A stretch of DNA of 40,027 nucleotides. It comes from Betaproteobacteria bacterium. GTDB taxonomy: Bacteria; Pseudomonadota; Gammaproteobacteria; Burkholderiales; Casimicrobiaceae. The stretch is from assembly GCA_013298045.1 (NCBI GenBank), contig JAAFJI010000006.1, positions 1 to 40,027 of the forward strand, written 5' to 3'. Shown in pieces: positions 23,863-32,702 of this stretch (within the stretch, counting starts at the first letter, position 1; each line of letters begins with the position of its first letter). The translations under genes were made by a program, and so were the position numbers. The notes under the pieces were generated by a model that made no database searches, had not been told where the DNA came from, and saw nothing but the letters and a program-made list of their open reading frames with translations.

Positions 23863-25479
23863 CTAAAATCCCCAACCCTGCGACTGCACCCGTTTCGAGC
23901 CGCTGCGTACTGCGTCGGTCACTTCATCGAACTTCGCGCCGTTCCATTCAAAAAAGCGGGCGTCGGGGAGTTTTGCCAGATCGTCAGCGATAAGTCGATA
24001 CCGATAGCGCACCCCGCCCCAGGCGTAGTCCGGTTTCGGTGTGCCTTTGCTGTCGAGCGGGATCGTTGGTAAATTGATCTCGGCAAGCGGCGCGTTTTCA
24101 GGCGAAATGAAAATCCACGGCGTGGTCTCGCTGAGAACCTGGCAGCGCCAGGTTCTCAGTGGCTCACGGGCGAGCGCTTTCACGGTCACGTCGGCGAATT
24201 GTCGAAACCAGGGGTGGTTGACTTGCGTTCCGAGCATGACCACGACACATTGCGAACTCTTTGCGTCCAACGCGACACGCTCGACGATGTCGGTCGCCGC
24301 GATCGATACTGGGCGAATTTCGCTACGCGTCCAGCTTGCGAAACTCTCGCTCAGATCGCGCACTTGCAACCCGAGTGCGCATGCACAGAAAAAGACAATC
24401 GCGCTCGAACTACGCCGAAATCGTGCGCGCGCAAGAAGCAAACCGGCAAGCACGGCGAATGCCGCCGTAGGCAGGTAATAGAAGCGCGAAAAAGTCACTG
24501 CGCCGAACGCGCCACCGTCCAACATCGGCGCGAAGATATGTGCAAGTGGCCACTGGGTGAAGGCGCTCGCAAGTGCCACCATGCCCGCGACGAGCAAGAG
24601 CCCGTACGGTACACGCGCTTTGCGCTCAGCGTTCGCCGCATAGAGCGCGGTGATAATCGTCAGCGTGCCGATCCCGAGAAGCAGGATTGTGAGGAACCGC
24701 ACCCACGCGTCCGCCCCGACCGAGTGACCGAACAGTACCGGTATCGAGGACCACCACGCACTCGCGCCATTTTGTAGCGCAGTAGAAATATCGCTGCTGG
24801 CAGCCGCGTACGGGAGCGGCAACATCCAATGCCTCCAGACAAACGCGAACGCGATGAGCGTGCCGAGCAGAGCGAAGAGGATGGCCCGACGTTGCCAGGC
24901 GACCGAACGCGCGAAGAGTACGGCGCAGGCCAATACGGTCGCCACCGGAAAGGAAAGCTCTTTGCTCCAGCATGCCGCGAGCGCTGCGACACCCGCAGCG
25001 ATCCACAACTCGGGCTTCCCATCGCGCAAGAATCGCACCGCAGTGTGAGCGGCGCACAGCAAGAAAAACGTAGCCAGAAGATCGAACCGATTCGATGGCC
25101 ACAACGTCGCGGCAAGGGAGAATGGCAGCAGCGCAAATAGCGCGGCAGATGCAAGAGCCGCAGACGTACGTTCGGTGAGCAGGCGAACGAGTAGTGCGAG
25201 TAGCGCAACGTTCGCCATATGCAGAAAAAGATTGATCGCGCTATGAGCAGCGTAGTTCGAATCGAGCACGCGCGCTGCGATCCACCATAGTGCGACGCCG
25301 ATTGGTCGAAAGTAAACCGGTTCGTAGAAATGGTTCTTCCAAAATGCCTCCCAAGGCGCATCGATCATCCGCGACTGCGCGAGGAACACATAGTCGTCGA
25401 TGACGAAATCGCCACGTGTTACGGGCCAAAAACACAAGGCGAGCGCAAGCGACAAGAGAAAAACAGCAAATCGAAACAT
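23863..25479 (-). CDS. GT-C fold membrane glycosyltransferase-like protein
   Basis: A 538-residue integral membrane protein with about ten predicted membrane segments, the first at residues 3-20. After it comes DFVIDDYVFL (24-33), the acidic first-loop motif seen in GT-C enzymes of the PMT/ArnT kind, then EPVYFRPIGVALWW (53-66). A soluble C-terminal region of about 150 residues follows the last membrane segment. Such proteins move sugars from polyprenyl-phosphate donors in the inner membrane or periplasm. The donor and acceptor here are unknown, and membrane proteins with this layout but no proven activity are common. The ATG at 25479 has no good ribosome-binding site. Confidence 0.75.
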   Translation of the reverse strand: MFRFAVFLLSLALALCFWPVTRGDFVIDDYVFLAQSRMIDAPWEAFWKNHFYEPVYFRPIGVALWWIAARVLDSNYAAHSAINLFLHMANVALLALLVRLLTERTSAALASAALFALLPFSLAATLWPSNRFDLLATFFLLCAAHTAVRFLRDGKPELWIAAGVAALAACWSKELSFPVATVLACAVLFARSVAWQRRAILFALLGTLIAFAFVWRHWMLPLPYAAASSDISTALQNGASAWWSSIPVLFGHSVGADAWVRFLTILLLGIGTLTIITALYAANAERKARVPYGLLLVAGMVALASAFTQWPLAHIFAPMLDGGAFGAVTFSRFYYLPTAAFAVLAGLLLARARFRRSSSAIVFFCACALGLQVRDLSESFASWTRSEIRPVSIAATDIVERVALDAKSSQCVVVMLGTQVNHPWFRQFADVTVKALAREPLRTWRCQVLSETTPWIFISPENAPLAEINLPTIPLDSKGTPKPDYAWGGVRYRYRLIADDLAKLPDARFFEWNGAKFDEVTDAVRSGSKRVQSQGWGF

Positions 25480-25567
25480 GAATATCAGCCGCGTCCCTAG
25501 GTGGCACCCGCGTCGTAGCGGCGAGTCATCCGGTCAATCGTATGCATTTATAAAATTACTTGCTATT

Positions 25568-25653
25568 AGCCTCATAAAATATGTGCAAAATAATATAAAG
25601 CGGATATCTCGATGATGCGTACATTTGCGTTGAAAAGCAGAGTACAAAGGGCA
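25568..25653. repeat. TGCC-family inverted-repeat element (86 bp)
   Basis: The left end AGCCTCATAAAAT is a good match to the consensus. The right end, ACAAAGGGCA, is degenerate but lies at the family spacing. The element sits between two divergent genes. The remaining spacer holds a palindrome at 25718-25736. Confidence 0.55.
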
Positions 25654-25717
25654 AACGTTACGAAAGTTGTTATCGAGAAATAAGCCCAGCGTTTGGCGCT
25701 GAACTTCATTCTACGGA

Positions 25718-25736
25718 GGCATCCGATCGGGATGCC
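25718..25736. promoter_or_regulatory. Palindrome before the MFS gene
   Basis: GGCATCC and GGATGCC form a perfect 7-bp inverted repeat around GATCG, flanked at a distance by GCGCTG and CAGCGC, which can also pair. It lies 45 bp before the chosen ATG and may be an operator or a folded leader. Confidence 0.4.
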
Positions 25737-25780
25737 AGCGCGAGGTTGGCTTGACCCACTGTGCTCAAATGCTCGGACGC

Positions 25781-26995
25781 ATGAGTTTCGATCTTGCAGT
25801 TGCCCCGCCGTCAACCACTGCCACACCGCCGCGCGGTTTTGTGTTGTGGCTTTCGCTCGCACAGCTCATCAGTTGGGGCACCTTGTTCTACATGTTCTCG
25901 TTGCTGCTGGAACATTTCGAACGCGATCTCTCGCTCACGCGCGTCGATGCTTCGCTCGCGTTTTCGCTCGCGCTGTTGTGCGAAGGCGTGCTCGCTTTTC
26001 TCGTCGGTCGCTTGATCGATCAAGGCAAAGCCCGCGCCGTCATGTGCACAGGCTCTGTGCTCGGTGGCACGGCATTCCTGGCTATGGCCTTCGTGCAGAA
26101 CCAGTGGCAGCTCTATGCGGCATGGACGGCGGTCGGCATCGCCATGTCGGGCACCCTGTATCAACCCGCGTTTTCAGTTTTGATTCGTCGCTACCCACAC
26201 GAATTTCGACGCGCGATCATTACGCTCACGTTTCTCGGTGGACTTGCGAGCACAGTGTTCATCCCGCTGGGCGCATGGCTCATCGCCAACTTAGGTTGGC
26301 GCGGCGCGCTTCTCGCACTCGCGTCGCTGCATCTTTGTATTTGCCTCCCGATTCACGCCTATTGGTTGCGTGGGGAACAGCCCGCACAACCGCATACACA
26401 TGAGGCGGCGCAGTCGATTCGCTATTTCACGAAACAATTTCCGTTCTGGGGACTCGCGGCATTTTTCGTTCTATTCTCGGGAATTACGACGAGCGTCGGC
26501 GCGCATTTGGTGTCGATTCTGCGCGAGAGAAATTTGCCAGCCGGTTGGGTGATTGCGATCCCGGCGTCAATTGGTGTGCTGCAAGTGGCGGGTCGGCTCG
26601 TGCTGTATTTCACGGAAAAGCGCATTGATGTACATAAGGCAAATCGCTGGATTCCGACGTTTCTGCCCGCCGCGCTCTTCGTGCTTGCGCTCGGGCTTGC
26701 CTCGCCCTATGTTGCAATTGTCTTCGCACTGCTCTACGGTATGGCCAACGGCATGATCACGATCGTAAAGGCGACCGCCATGGCGCAATACGTCTCGCGC
26801 GAACGCGCCGCCTCGCTCAACGGTTTGCTCGGATTGCCAACCGCGATCATGCGCGCGGTTGCGCCCTCGCTGCTCGCGGTGCTTTGGACGATCACCGGGA
26901 ACTATTTGCTCGGGCTCGCTTTACTCACGGCGACTGGCGCGGTGGCGGTCATCGCGTTTTGGATCGCACAACAGCGCGCTCTCCTTAATCGGTAA
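25781..26995 (+). CDS. Major facilitator superfamily transporter
   Basis: From the ATG at 25781 the protein has 404 residues and about 12 membrane segments. The loop after segment 2 carries the MFS-like VGRLIDQGKARAVM (about 77-90), and the second half begins near 210 after a polar middle loop. The start is uncertain: a TTG ten codons earlier has GAGG upstream, whereas 25781 gives a shorter, more typical N-terminus. It resembles the MCT/oxalate-formate-like secondary transporters of proteobacteria, but the substrate cannot be read from the sequence. It is transcribed divergently from the GT-C gene and stands alone. Confidence 0.88.
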   Translation: MSFDLAVAPPSTTATPPRGFVLWLSLAQLISWGTLFYMFSLLLEHFERDLSLTRVDASLAFSLALLCEGVLAFLVGRLIDQGKARAVMCTGSVLGGTAFLAMAFVQNQWQLYAAWTAVGIAMSGTLYQPAFSVLIRRYPHEFRRAIITLTFLGGLASTVFIPLGAWLIANLGWRGALLALASLHLCICLPIHAYWLRGEQPAQPHTHEAAQSIRYFTKQFPFWGLAAFFVLFSGITTSVGAHLVSILRERNLPAGWVIAIPASIGVLQVAGRLVLYFTEKRIDVHKANRWIPTFLPAALFVLALGLASPYVAIVFALLYGMANGMITIVKATAMAQYVSRERAASLNGLLGLPTAIMRAVAPSLLAVLWTITGNYLLGLALLTATGAVAVIAFWIAQQRALLNR

Positions 26996-27060
26996 AAGCA
27001 ATCCCGGTCGCTAACTATTTTTGCACTCAGTTTCGCGACTTGATTTGAATTGATCGAGAA

Positions 27061-27075
27061 GAGCGTCGCTCCTAC
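27061..27075 (-). repeat. REP-like half-site (GTAGGAGCGAC type) at the tex stop codon
   Basis: On the minus strand GTAGGAGCGACGCTC begins at 27075. Its TAG (27072-27074) is the stop codon of tex. It matches the sequence at 18737 in 14 of 15 positions. The second arm is poorly conserved, if present at all. Confidence 0.6.
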
Positions 27076-29393
27076 CTTTTCTTGAGCGCGGCGAACGCAT
27101 CGGCCATGGCACCCTGCGGTTTCTGCCCGCGCGGCGGTTGCCATGCGCGATTGCCGCTGCCGCCGCGACGATCATCATGCTGACTTGGATCGCGAACGGG
27201 CGTAGGTGCGTCTAGCCGCATGGTGAGTGCAATCCGCTTGCGGACGATGTCTACCTCGACGACTTTCACCTTCACGATTTGCCCAGTCTTCACGACCTCT
27301 TTCGGGTCTTTCACAAATTTGTTGGCAAGCTGCGAGACATGCACCAAACCGTCTTGATGCGCGCCGACATCGACGAACGCACCAAACGCCGCGACGTTGG
27401 TCACGGTGCCTTCAAGCACCATGCCTTCGCGCAGGTCTGCAATGCCGTTCACGCCGTCGTTGAAGCGTGCGACTTTGAATTCAGGACGCGGATCGCGACC
27501 CGGTTTTTCGAGCTCTGCAAGCACATCTTTCACCGTTAGCTCGCCAACGCCTTCAGCAGCGAACGTATTGATCGGAATGCTTTTTAGTGCAACGCTGTTG
27601 CCAAGAATTTCGGCGAGCGGTCGCTTCGCGCGCGCAATGATCTGCTCGACAAGCGGATAGCTTTCCGGATGCACCGCGCTCGCATCAAGCGGATTCGTGC
27701 CGCCTTGAATGCGCAAGAACCCAGCGCATTGTTCGAACGTCTTCGGGCCGATGCCCGGGACTTTGCGAATCGACTCGCGATCAGCAAACGCACCTTCGCG
27801 TTCGCGATGTGCAACGATTGACCGCGCGTTACTAGCAGACAGACCCGCGACGCGCGCGAGCAACGGCGCGCTCGCGAGGTTGACATCGACACCGACCGAG
27901 TTCACGCAATCTTCGACGACTGCATCGAGTTTTTTTGCGAGCAGCGTTTGATTCACATCGTGTTGATATTGCCCCACACCAATCGATTTCGGATCGATCT
28001 TCACCAGTTCCGCCAGCGGATCCTGCAAACGGCGCGCAATGCTCACCGCGCCGCGCAAACTGACGTCGAGATCGGGTAGTTCTTGTGATGCATATTCGCT
28101 TGCCGAATACACCGATGCGCCTGCTTCGGAGACGACGACTTTCGTCACGCCGCCACCGAGTTGCTTGATCAAATCCGCCGCGAGTTGATCGGTTTCACGA
28201 CTCGCGGTACCGTTGCCAATCGCAATCAATTGCACGTTGTGAGCGTCGCAAATTTTGCGCAAAGTGTTGAGCGATCCGTCCCAATCCTTGCGCGGTTCGT
28301 GCGGATACACCGTGTTCGTTGCGACGACCTTTCCGGTTGAATCGACGACAGCGACTTTGACGCCCGTGCGAATGCCCGGGTCAAGTCCCATCACCACTTT
28401 GTTGCCCGCAGGTGCGGCGAGCATCAAGTCGCGTACGTTGTCGCCGAAGACCTTGATCGCAACTTCTTCCGCACTTTCGCGCAGTTTCGCGAAAAGATCG
28501 CGTTCCAGCGACGGCGCGAGCTTTACTTTCCACGTCCAACTCACCACGCGTTTGAGCCAATCGTCGGCCGCGCGAGACTGATACGACCATTTCAAGTGCG
28601 AAGCGATCATGCCTTCACAGGGATTGAACGCGCTCACTTTCCTTGTCACGTCGGAGGTATCGGTAAGCTCGGGCAACGCCAGTTTAATTGTGAGCATCTC
28701 CGCCATCCAACCTCGAAACACGGCGAGTGCCCGATGCGATGGCACCTTGCCGATTGGTTCGGCATAGTCGAAATAGTCGCGAAATTTTTCACCGTCTTTT
28801 TCTTTGCCTTCGACCAGTTTGCTCTCGAACAAGCCGTTCGCCCAAAGCCATTCGCGTACCTTGCCAACGAGCGCCGCGTCCTCTGCCCAGCGCTCGCTCA
28901 AGATGTCGCGCGCGCCATCAAGGCAGCTTGCGGCGTCGCTGAAACCCGCATCCGTATTGACGAATTTCGTAGCCTCGTCGAGCGGCACCAAGCTCGGCGT
29001 CGTGCACAACAGGTCGGCCAACGGCTGCAACCCAGCTTCGCGGGCAATTTGCGCCTTGGTGCGGCGCTTCTGTTTGTACGGTGCGTACAAATCTTCAATC
29101 TCTTGCTTCGTGTTGGCGCGATCGATTGCGACCGCGAGTTCATCGGTGAGCTTACCTTGCTCTTTGATCGATGAAAGCACCGCATCGCGACGCTCGTCGA
29201 GCTCGCGCAAGTACACAAGCCGTTCGTCGAGCAAGCGAAGTTGAACATCGTCCAGACCTTGCGTGGCTTCTTTGCGATAGCGTGCAATGAACGGAACGGT
29301 CGCACCGCCGTCGAGCAATTCGACGGCTGACTGTGCTTGTTGTGGGGAAATCGCGACTTCGCGCGAGAGACGTGCAATCAGTGACTCAGGCAT
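27072..29393 (-). CDS. tex: Tex family RNA-binding transcription accessory protein
   Basis: This 773-residue protein has the full Tex layout. The N-terminal helical domain has the signature VPFIARYRKEATQGLDD (33-49) and ELDERRDAVL. A YqgF/RuvC-like domain starts at about 330 (VVMGLDPGIRTGVKVAVVDS). Tandem helix-hairpin-helix motifs follow at about 500-570 (VPGIGPKTFEQCAGFLRI). An S1 domain lies at about 648-720 (GTVTNVAAFGAFVDVG, then HQDGLVHVSQL). An Arg/Gly-rich tail with PPRGQKPQG ends the protein. Tex binds nucleic acid and influences transcription and stress survival; its exact role is unsettled. It is downstream of mscS on the same strand, with a palindrome between them. A GATAAA box eight bases before the ATG could start a leaderless message. 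Confidence 0.96.
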   Translation of the reverse strand: MPESLIARLSREVAISPQQAQSAVELLDGGATVPFIARYRKEATQGLDDVQLRLLDERLVYLRELDERRDAVLSSIKEQGKLTDELAVAIDRANTKQEIEDLYAPYKQKRRTKAQIAREAGLQPLADLLCTTPSLVPLDEATKFVNTDAGFSDAASCLDGARDILSERWAEDAALVGKVREWLWANGLFESKLVEGKEKDGEKFRDYFDYAEPIGKVPSHRALAVFRGWMAEMLTIKLALPELTDTSDVTRKVSAFNPCEGMIASHLKWSYQSRAADDWLKRVVSWTWKVKLAPSLERDLFAKLRESAEEVAIKVFGDNVRDLMLAAPAGNKVVMGLDPGIRTGVKVAVVDSTGKVVATNTVYPHEPRKDWDGSLNTLRKICDAHNVQLIAIGNGTASRETDQLAADLIKQLGGGVTKVVVSEAGASVYSASEYASQELPDLDVSLRGAVSIARRLQDPLAELVKIDPKSIGVGQYQHDVNQTLLAKKLDAVVEDCVNSVGVDVNLASAPLLARVAGLSASNARSIVAHREREGAFADRESIRKVPGIGPKTFEQCAGFLRIQGGTNPLDASAVHPESYPLVEQIIARAKRPLAEILGNSVALKSIPINTFAAEGVGELTVKDVLAELEKPGRDPRPEFKVARFNDGVNGIADLREGMVLEGTVTNVAAFGAFVDVGAHQDGLVHVSQLANKFVKDPKEVVKTGQIVKVKVVEVDIVRKRIALTMRLDAPTPVRDPSQHDDRRGGSGNRAWQPPRGQKPQGAMADAFAALKKR

Positions 29394-29462
29394 GAAACAG
29401 TTTTATCTAGAACGCGGGACACATTCGAGCGCCTGCGAGCCGCTCGAAAAACGAAGGCGCGA

Positions 29463-29486
29463 GTGTAGCCGCTATAGCGGTTACAC
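29463..29486. other. 24-bp palindrome over the mscS stop codon
   Basis: The core CCGCTATAGCGG (29469-29480) is a perfect palindrome. The match continues outward through GTGTA/TACAC with one unpaired position per side. In RNA that position is a G-U pair in one direction. It includes the stop codon of mscS (29481-29483). There is no T run, so it is either a stabilising hairpin or a protein-binding site. Confidence 0.6.
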
Positions 29487-30743
29487 CTGCTGCGGGAGCA
29501 GTTGAAAAACGCGCTGGGATTGTGCTAAGCGAACGCCGCTTTGTCGAAAGGCGGCGAGCAAAGCCGTGTGGATGCTCGAGCGCAGCGCGAGCTGCCCGTT
29601 CTCCGGATCGGCGATCCAGCACACCACCGTGAACTCGATGCCGTCAATGACGATCTCGGATACCAGTACGCCGGGTGCGGGATCTTTCAAAACACGAGTT
29701 TCGGCTGCCAGCACTGCGGAAATGAGTCCGCGTGCGAGCTCGACGTCGGTGCCGTGTTCGACGACAAGCTTGGTCGTTACCGCAACGCTTTTGTCGGACA
29801 GAGAGAAATGTTCGACGCGTTGCGTAATGAAGGTATCGTTCGGAATCACCGATTCGCGACCGTTCGCGGCGAGTACCACGGTATAGCGGGTATTGATCTG
29901 TGTGATTTTCCCCTCGAATCCGTCGAGCTTTACGTAGTCGCCTACACGAAAGCTCCCCTCAACCAGCATCGCAAAACCGCTGACATAGTTCGCCGCAATT
30001 TTTTGCAAACCCAGACCCAAGCCAACACCCAGCGCCCCGCCGAAAACCGACAGCACGGTGAGGTCGATGCCTACTGCCGCGAGCGATAGCAGCAGCGCAA
30101 GAACGAACAAGCCCGCGCGCACCAGCCGCGAAAGCAAAAGGCGCATGCTCACGTCAATGCGCGAGGCCATCAATCGAGCCTCGATCATGGTCGACACCCA
30201 GAGCGCACCAAGTAGCGTCACGGCAATCAGCGCGAGCCCTTGCAAAAGCGCGAGCACCGTGATCCGCGCTTTACCAATCGGCAACTCGGTTTGTTCCAGT
30301 TCGTGCGCGATGACCGGCCACAGGTCCGTGAGGTGTAGCACGAGCCCAATCCAGACCAGCACACTGGTGACGTTAATCAACAGTTGCGCAGGCGCAGAAG
30401 CTGGAAACATGGCACGCAGAACGCGCGCCACCGCTCGAATCGCAGTGAGCGAAGCGAACACCGGGACGGCCATTTTGAGAATTGCTCCCGTGCTTGCGCC
30501 GCCGATCGGCAGCACGCGACAGAGCCAGAGCAGGGCGCAGGTTACGAGCGGGAAGCTCACCCCGTAGAGCAGTGCCTGCGCGAGTGCATGTTTGCGCGAG
30601 ACGCCAGGCTTGCGTCTGCGGGCGACCAAAAACCCGACGATGATGCCGAGCACGATGGTCGCGGCAAGAAGAGCGATTTGTTGGCTCGCATGCGCATCGA
30701 AACGCGCGAGTTCGTCTAGGAGCTGCTGAAACGGCGAGTTCAT
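29481..30743 (-). CDS. Small-conductance mechanosensitive channel family protein
   Basis: From the ATG at 30743 the product has 420 residues; a TTG five codons upstream is less likely. It has five to six membrane segments. The last is the pore helix, with the glycine/alanine-rich FGGALGVGLGLGLQKIAANYVSG (about 235-257). The beta domain follows with EGSFRVGDYVKLDGFEG and VIPNDTFITQRVEHFS, both standard MscS motifs, and then a soluble C-terminal domain. It opens under membrane tension to release solutes in hypo-osmotic shock. GATAAT stands six bases before the ATG (30750-30755), which predicts a leaderless message. It is divergent from the VOC gene and probably followed by tex in one transcript. 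Confidence 0.93.
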   Translation of the reverse strand: MNSPFQQLLDELARFDAHASQQIALLAATIVLGIIVGFLVARRRKPGVSRKHALAQALLYGVSFPLVTCALLWLCRVLPIGGASTGAILKMAVPVFASLTAIRAVARVLRAMFPASAPAQLLINVTSVLVWIGLVLHLTDLWPVIAHELEQTELPIGKARITVLALLQGLALIAVTLLGALWVSTMIEARLMASRIDVSMRLLLSRLVRAGLFVLALLLSLAAVGIDLTVLSVFGGALGVGLGLGLQKIAANYVSGFAMLVEGSFRVGDYVKLDGFEGKITQINTRYTVVLAANGRESVIPNDTFITQRVEHFSLSDKSVAVTTKLVVEHGTDVELARGLISAVLAAETRVLKDPAPGVLVSEIVIDGIEFTVVCWIADPENGQLALRSSIHTALLAAFRQSGVRLAQSQRVFQLLPQQV

Positions 30744-30749
30744 GCCGAC

Positions 30750-30755
30750 ATTATC
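30750..30755 (-). promoter_or_regulatory. Possible -10 box of a leaderless mscS message
   Basis: On the minus strand GATAAT, five of six matches to TATAAT, lies exactly six bases before the ATG at 30743. A plus-strand TAGAAT nearby (30763-30768) could serve the divergent VOC gene, giving two promoters back to back. Confidence 0.5.
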
Positions 30756-30805
30756 CAACGCATAGAATCGGAGGCATACCGTCGTATGGATATCTCCCTC
30801 TCGCC

Positions 30806-31225
30806 ATGTCGATTCAGCCCTTTCATCTCGCCTTCCCCACCCACGACCTCAACGCGAGCCGCGCGTTCTATCTGGATTTGCTCGGCTGCACGGAAGGTCG
30901 TGCCAGCGACCATTGGGTTGACTTCGATTTCTATGGTCATCAAATCGTGGCGCATCTCGCACCCGAGGAGTGTTCGATGGCAAAGACCAGCGATGTTGAC
31001 GGCGACAATGTGCCGTGCCGTCATTTCGGTGTGGTGCTCAACATGGAGCAATGGCACCAGCTCGCCGATCGGCTCAAAGCGGCAAAGACTGAATTCATTA
31101 TCGAGCCGCACATTCGTTTCAAGGGCGAGCCTGGGGAACAGGCGACGATGTTCTTTCTTGACCCCTCTGGAAACGCAATTGAGTTCAAGGCGTTCGAAAA
31201 CATGAGCAGCCTCTTTGCGAAGTAG
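30806..31225 (+). CDS. VOC (glyoxalase/bleomycin-resistance) superfamily protein
   Basis: A 139-residue single-domain protein of the vicinal oxygen chelate type. It has two beta-alpha-beta-beta-beta modules: FHLAFPTHDLNASRAFYLDLLGC (6-28) with a likely metal-binding His7, and a second module with RHFGVVLNMEQWHQLADRL (His about 72). It ends at FFLDPSGNAIEFKAF with the metal-binding Glu. Members include dioxygenases, glyoxalases and resistance proteins, and the substrate here is unknown. It is followed by a dehydratase gene 47 bp downstream, probably in the same transcript. A TAGAAT box at 30763 followed by CGGAGG lies upstream. Confidence 0.88.
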   Translation: MSIQPFHLAFPTHDLNASRAFYLDLLGCTEGRASDHWVDFDFYGHQIVAHLAPEECSMAKTSDVDGDNVPCRHFGVVLNMEQWHQLADRLKAAKTEFIIEPHIRFKGEPGEQATMFFLDPSGNAIEFKAFENMSSLFAK

Positions 31226-31272
31226 ACGCATGTTGATCTTGCGCGAACTCGCTTTCCGTCGCTACGCCTCTC

Positions 31273-32238
31273 ATGCTTGAGTTCGCAGAGGTACAAGCCG
31301 CCGCTCGGCGCATTGCCGGTCATGCGCATCGAACGCCCATTCTCACGAGCCAGACGCTCAACGAGCGCCTTGGCTGTGAGGTGTTTTTGAAGGCAGAGAA
31401 TTTCCAGCGCATGGGCGCGTTTAAGTTTCGCGGCGGGTACAACGCAATCGCTGCGCTATCGCCCGAGGTTCGCGCCAGAGGTGTGGTCGCGTTTTCTTCG
31501 GGCAATCATGCGCAGGCTGTCGCACTGGCTGCGCGCTTGCATGGCATTGCCGCGACCATCGTTATGCCAAACGATGCGCCCGTACTCAAGATTGATGCGA
31601 CCCGGGGCTACGGCGCAAGTGTCGTGCTCTTTGATCGCTACACCGAGGATCGGGTCGCGATCGGCACGCGAATCGCGAGCGAAAAAGGCGCGACACTGAT
31701 TCCGCCGTTCGACTATTTGCCGGTCATGGCCGGTCAAGGTACGTGCGGGCTCGAAATTGCCGAAGAGCTGCCCAATCTCGATGCGCTGATCGTGTGTACC
31801 GGTGGCGGCGGTTTTCTCTCCGGCTGCACGGTTGCGATGAAAGCTCTGCAGCCGAATGTGAAGTGTTACGGTGCGGAGCCGCAAGCGGGCAACGATGTGC
31901 AGCAGTCGTTGGAGAAGGGTGAAATCGTCTCGATCGCGGTGCCGAAAACGATTTGCGACGGACAGCAAACACAAGCCGTTGGCGTACATCCGTTTGCTGT
32001 GATTCGCTCCCAGGTCGCAGGCGTGCTCACCGCTAGCGATGCGGCGGTGCTGGATGCGATGCGATTTGCGTTCGAGCGGATGAAGATTGTGCTCGAACCA
32101 TCGGGCGCGTGCGCATTGGCCGCGCTCACCGTCAATCGCGAAGCGTTTGTTGGCAAGCGCGTCGCGGTGACCCTCTCCGGAGGCAACATCGATCTCGCGC
32201 GCTTTGTGGCGCTCACCCAGCACACGTCGCAGCACTGA
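31273..32238 (+). CDS. Threonine/serine dehydratase, PLP-dependent, without ACT domain
   Basis: This 321-residue protein is of the fold-type II PLP family. It has TPILTSQTLNERLG (21-34), the PLP lysine in MGAFKFRGGYNAI (Lys51), SSGNHAQAVALAA (75-87) with the asparagine of the cofactor site, the phosphate-binding loop TGGGGFLSG (176-184) and the serine in TLSGGNID near the end. There is no C-terminal regulatory domain, so it resembles catabolic threonine ammonia-lyase, serine racemase or hydroxyaspartate ammonia-lyase rather than the biosynthetic IlvA. The choice among these cannot be made by eye. It follows the VOC gene at 47 bp. Confidence 0.88.
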   Translation: MLEFAEVQAAARRIAGHAHRTPILTSQTLNERLGCEVFLKAENFQRMGAFKFRGGYNAIAALSPEVRARGVVAFSSGNHAQAVALAARLHGIAATIVMPNDAPVLKIDATRGYGASVVLFDRYTEDRVAIGTRIASEKGATLIPPFDYLPVMAGQGTCGLEIAEELPNLDALIVCTGGGGFLSGCTVAMKALQPNVKCYGAEPQAGNDVQQSLEKGEIVSIAVPKTICDGQQTQAVGVHPFAVIRSQVAGVLTASDAAVLDAMRFAFERMKIVLEPSGACALAALTVNREAFVGKRVAVTLSGGNIDLARFVALTQHTSQH

Positions 32239-32284
32239 CCGAGGATTCCACCGACAGTTGCAGGCAAACAGCTTTTCGCCGTTT

Positions 32285-32370
32285 TGCCCGATAAAATAAT
32301 GTGTATGTGTGATTTTAGTGAATACGCAATAAAATTTTAAAAATCAAAACTAAACATATTGAATGCGGCG
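32285..32370. repeat. TGCC-family inverted-repeat element (86 bp)
   Basis: The left end TGCCCGATAAAAT matches the consensus in all but one of the first 12 positions. The right end ATTGAATGCGGCG matches in about 13 of 16. The interior is very A+T-rich. The rest of the spacer (32371-32702) has no convincing gene on either strand and nothing else I can name. Confidence 0.7.
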
Positions 32371-32702
32371 ATTGCTTGATAAGTTTATTGGTTGGTTCTT
32401 GCTGCGACGGTAAAACGCCGATGCTTCGTTGAGTGGATGCAGGCCGCGGTTGGCGGCACCGAGATCAGTGCGCCGCGCCCGCTCGTTTGTTGCAATTCGC
32501 GTAGCTGCAACAGGCGTAAACCGAATTTCATCGTCGATTGAGGCTGCCGCGAGAAACTCGCCAACAAACGCTAGTATTGATAGTCGCCGCGCGGCAAGCC
32601 CGCCGGGGCATTTGGCGGCGAGTGAGTGACGAAGTGCGCCGAGCGTACGGGCAGTTCCGCCGTAAGGCTTTGAAGTGAAAACGAAGTAAGGTGATTGATT
32701 CG

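Noticed and set aside
30786-31205. An alternative gene frame over the VOC gene
   Set aside because: It has a GGAGG upstream but encodes a serine/arginine-rich shadow, while the frame from 30806 is a clear VOC protein.
32385-32629. Short open frames on both strands between the dehydratase and DegV-like genes
   Set aside because: Neither has a ribosome-binding site or a recognisable composition; unlike the stretch at 20009-20177 they do not look like protein.
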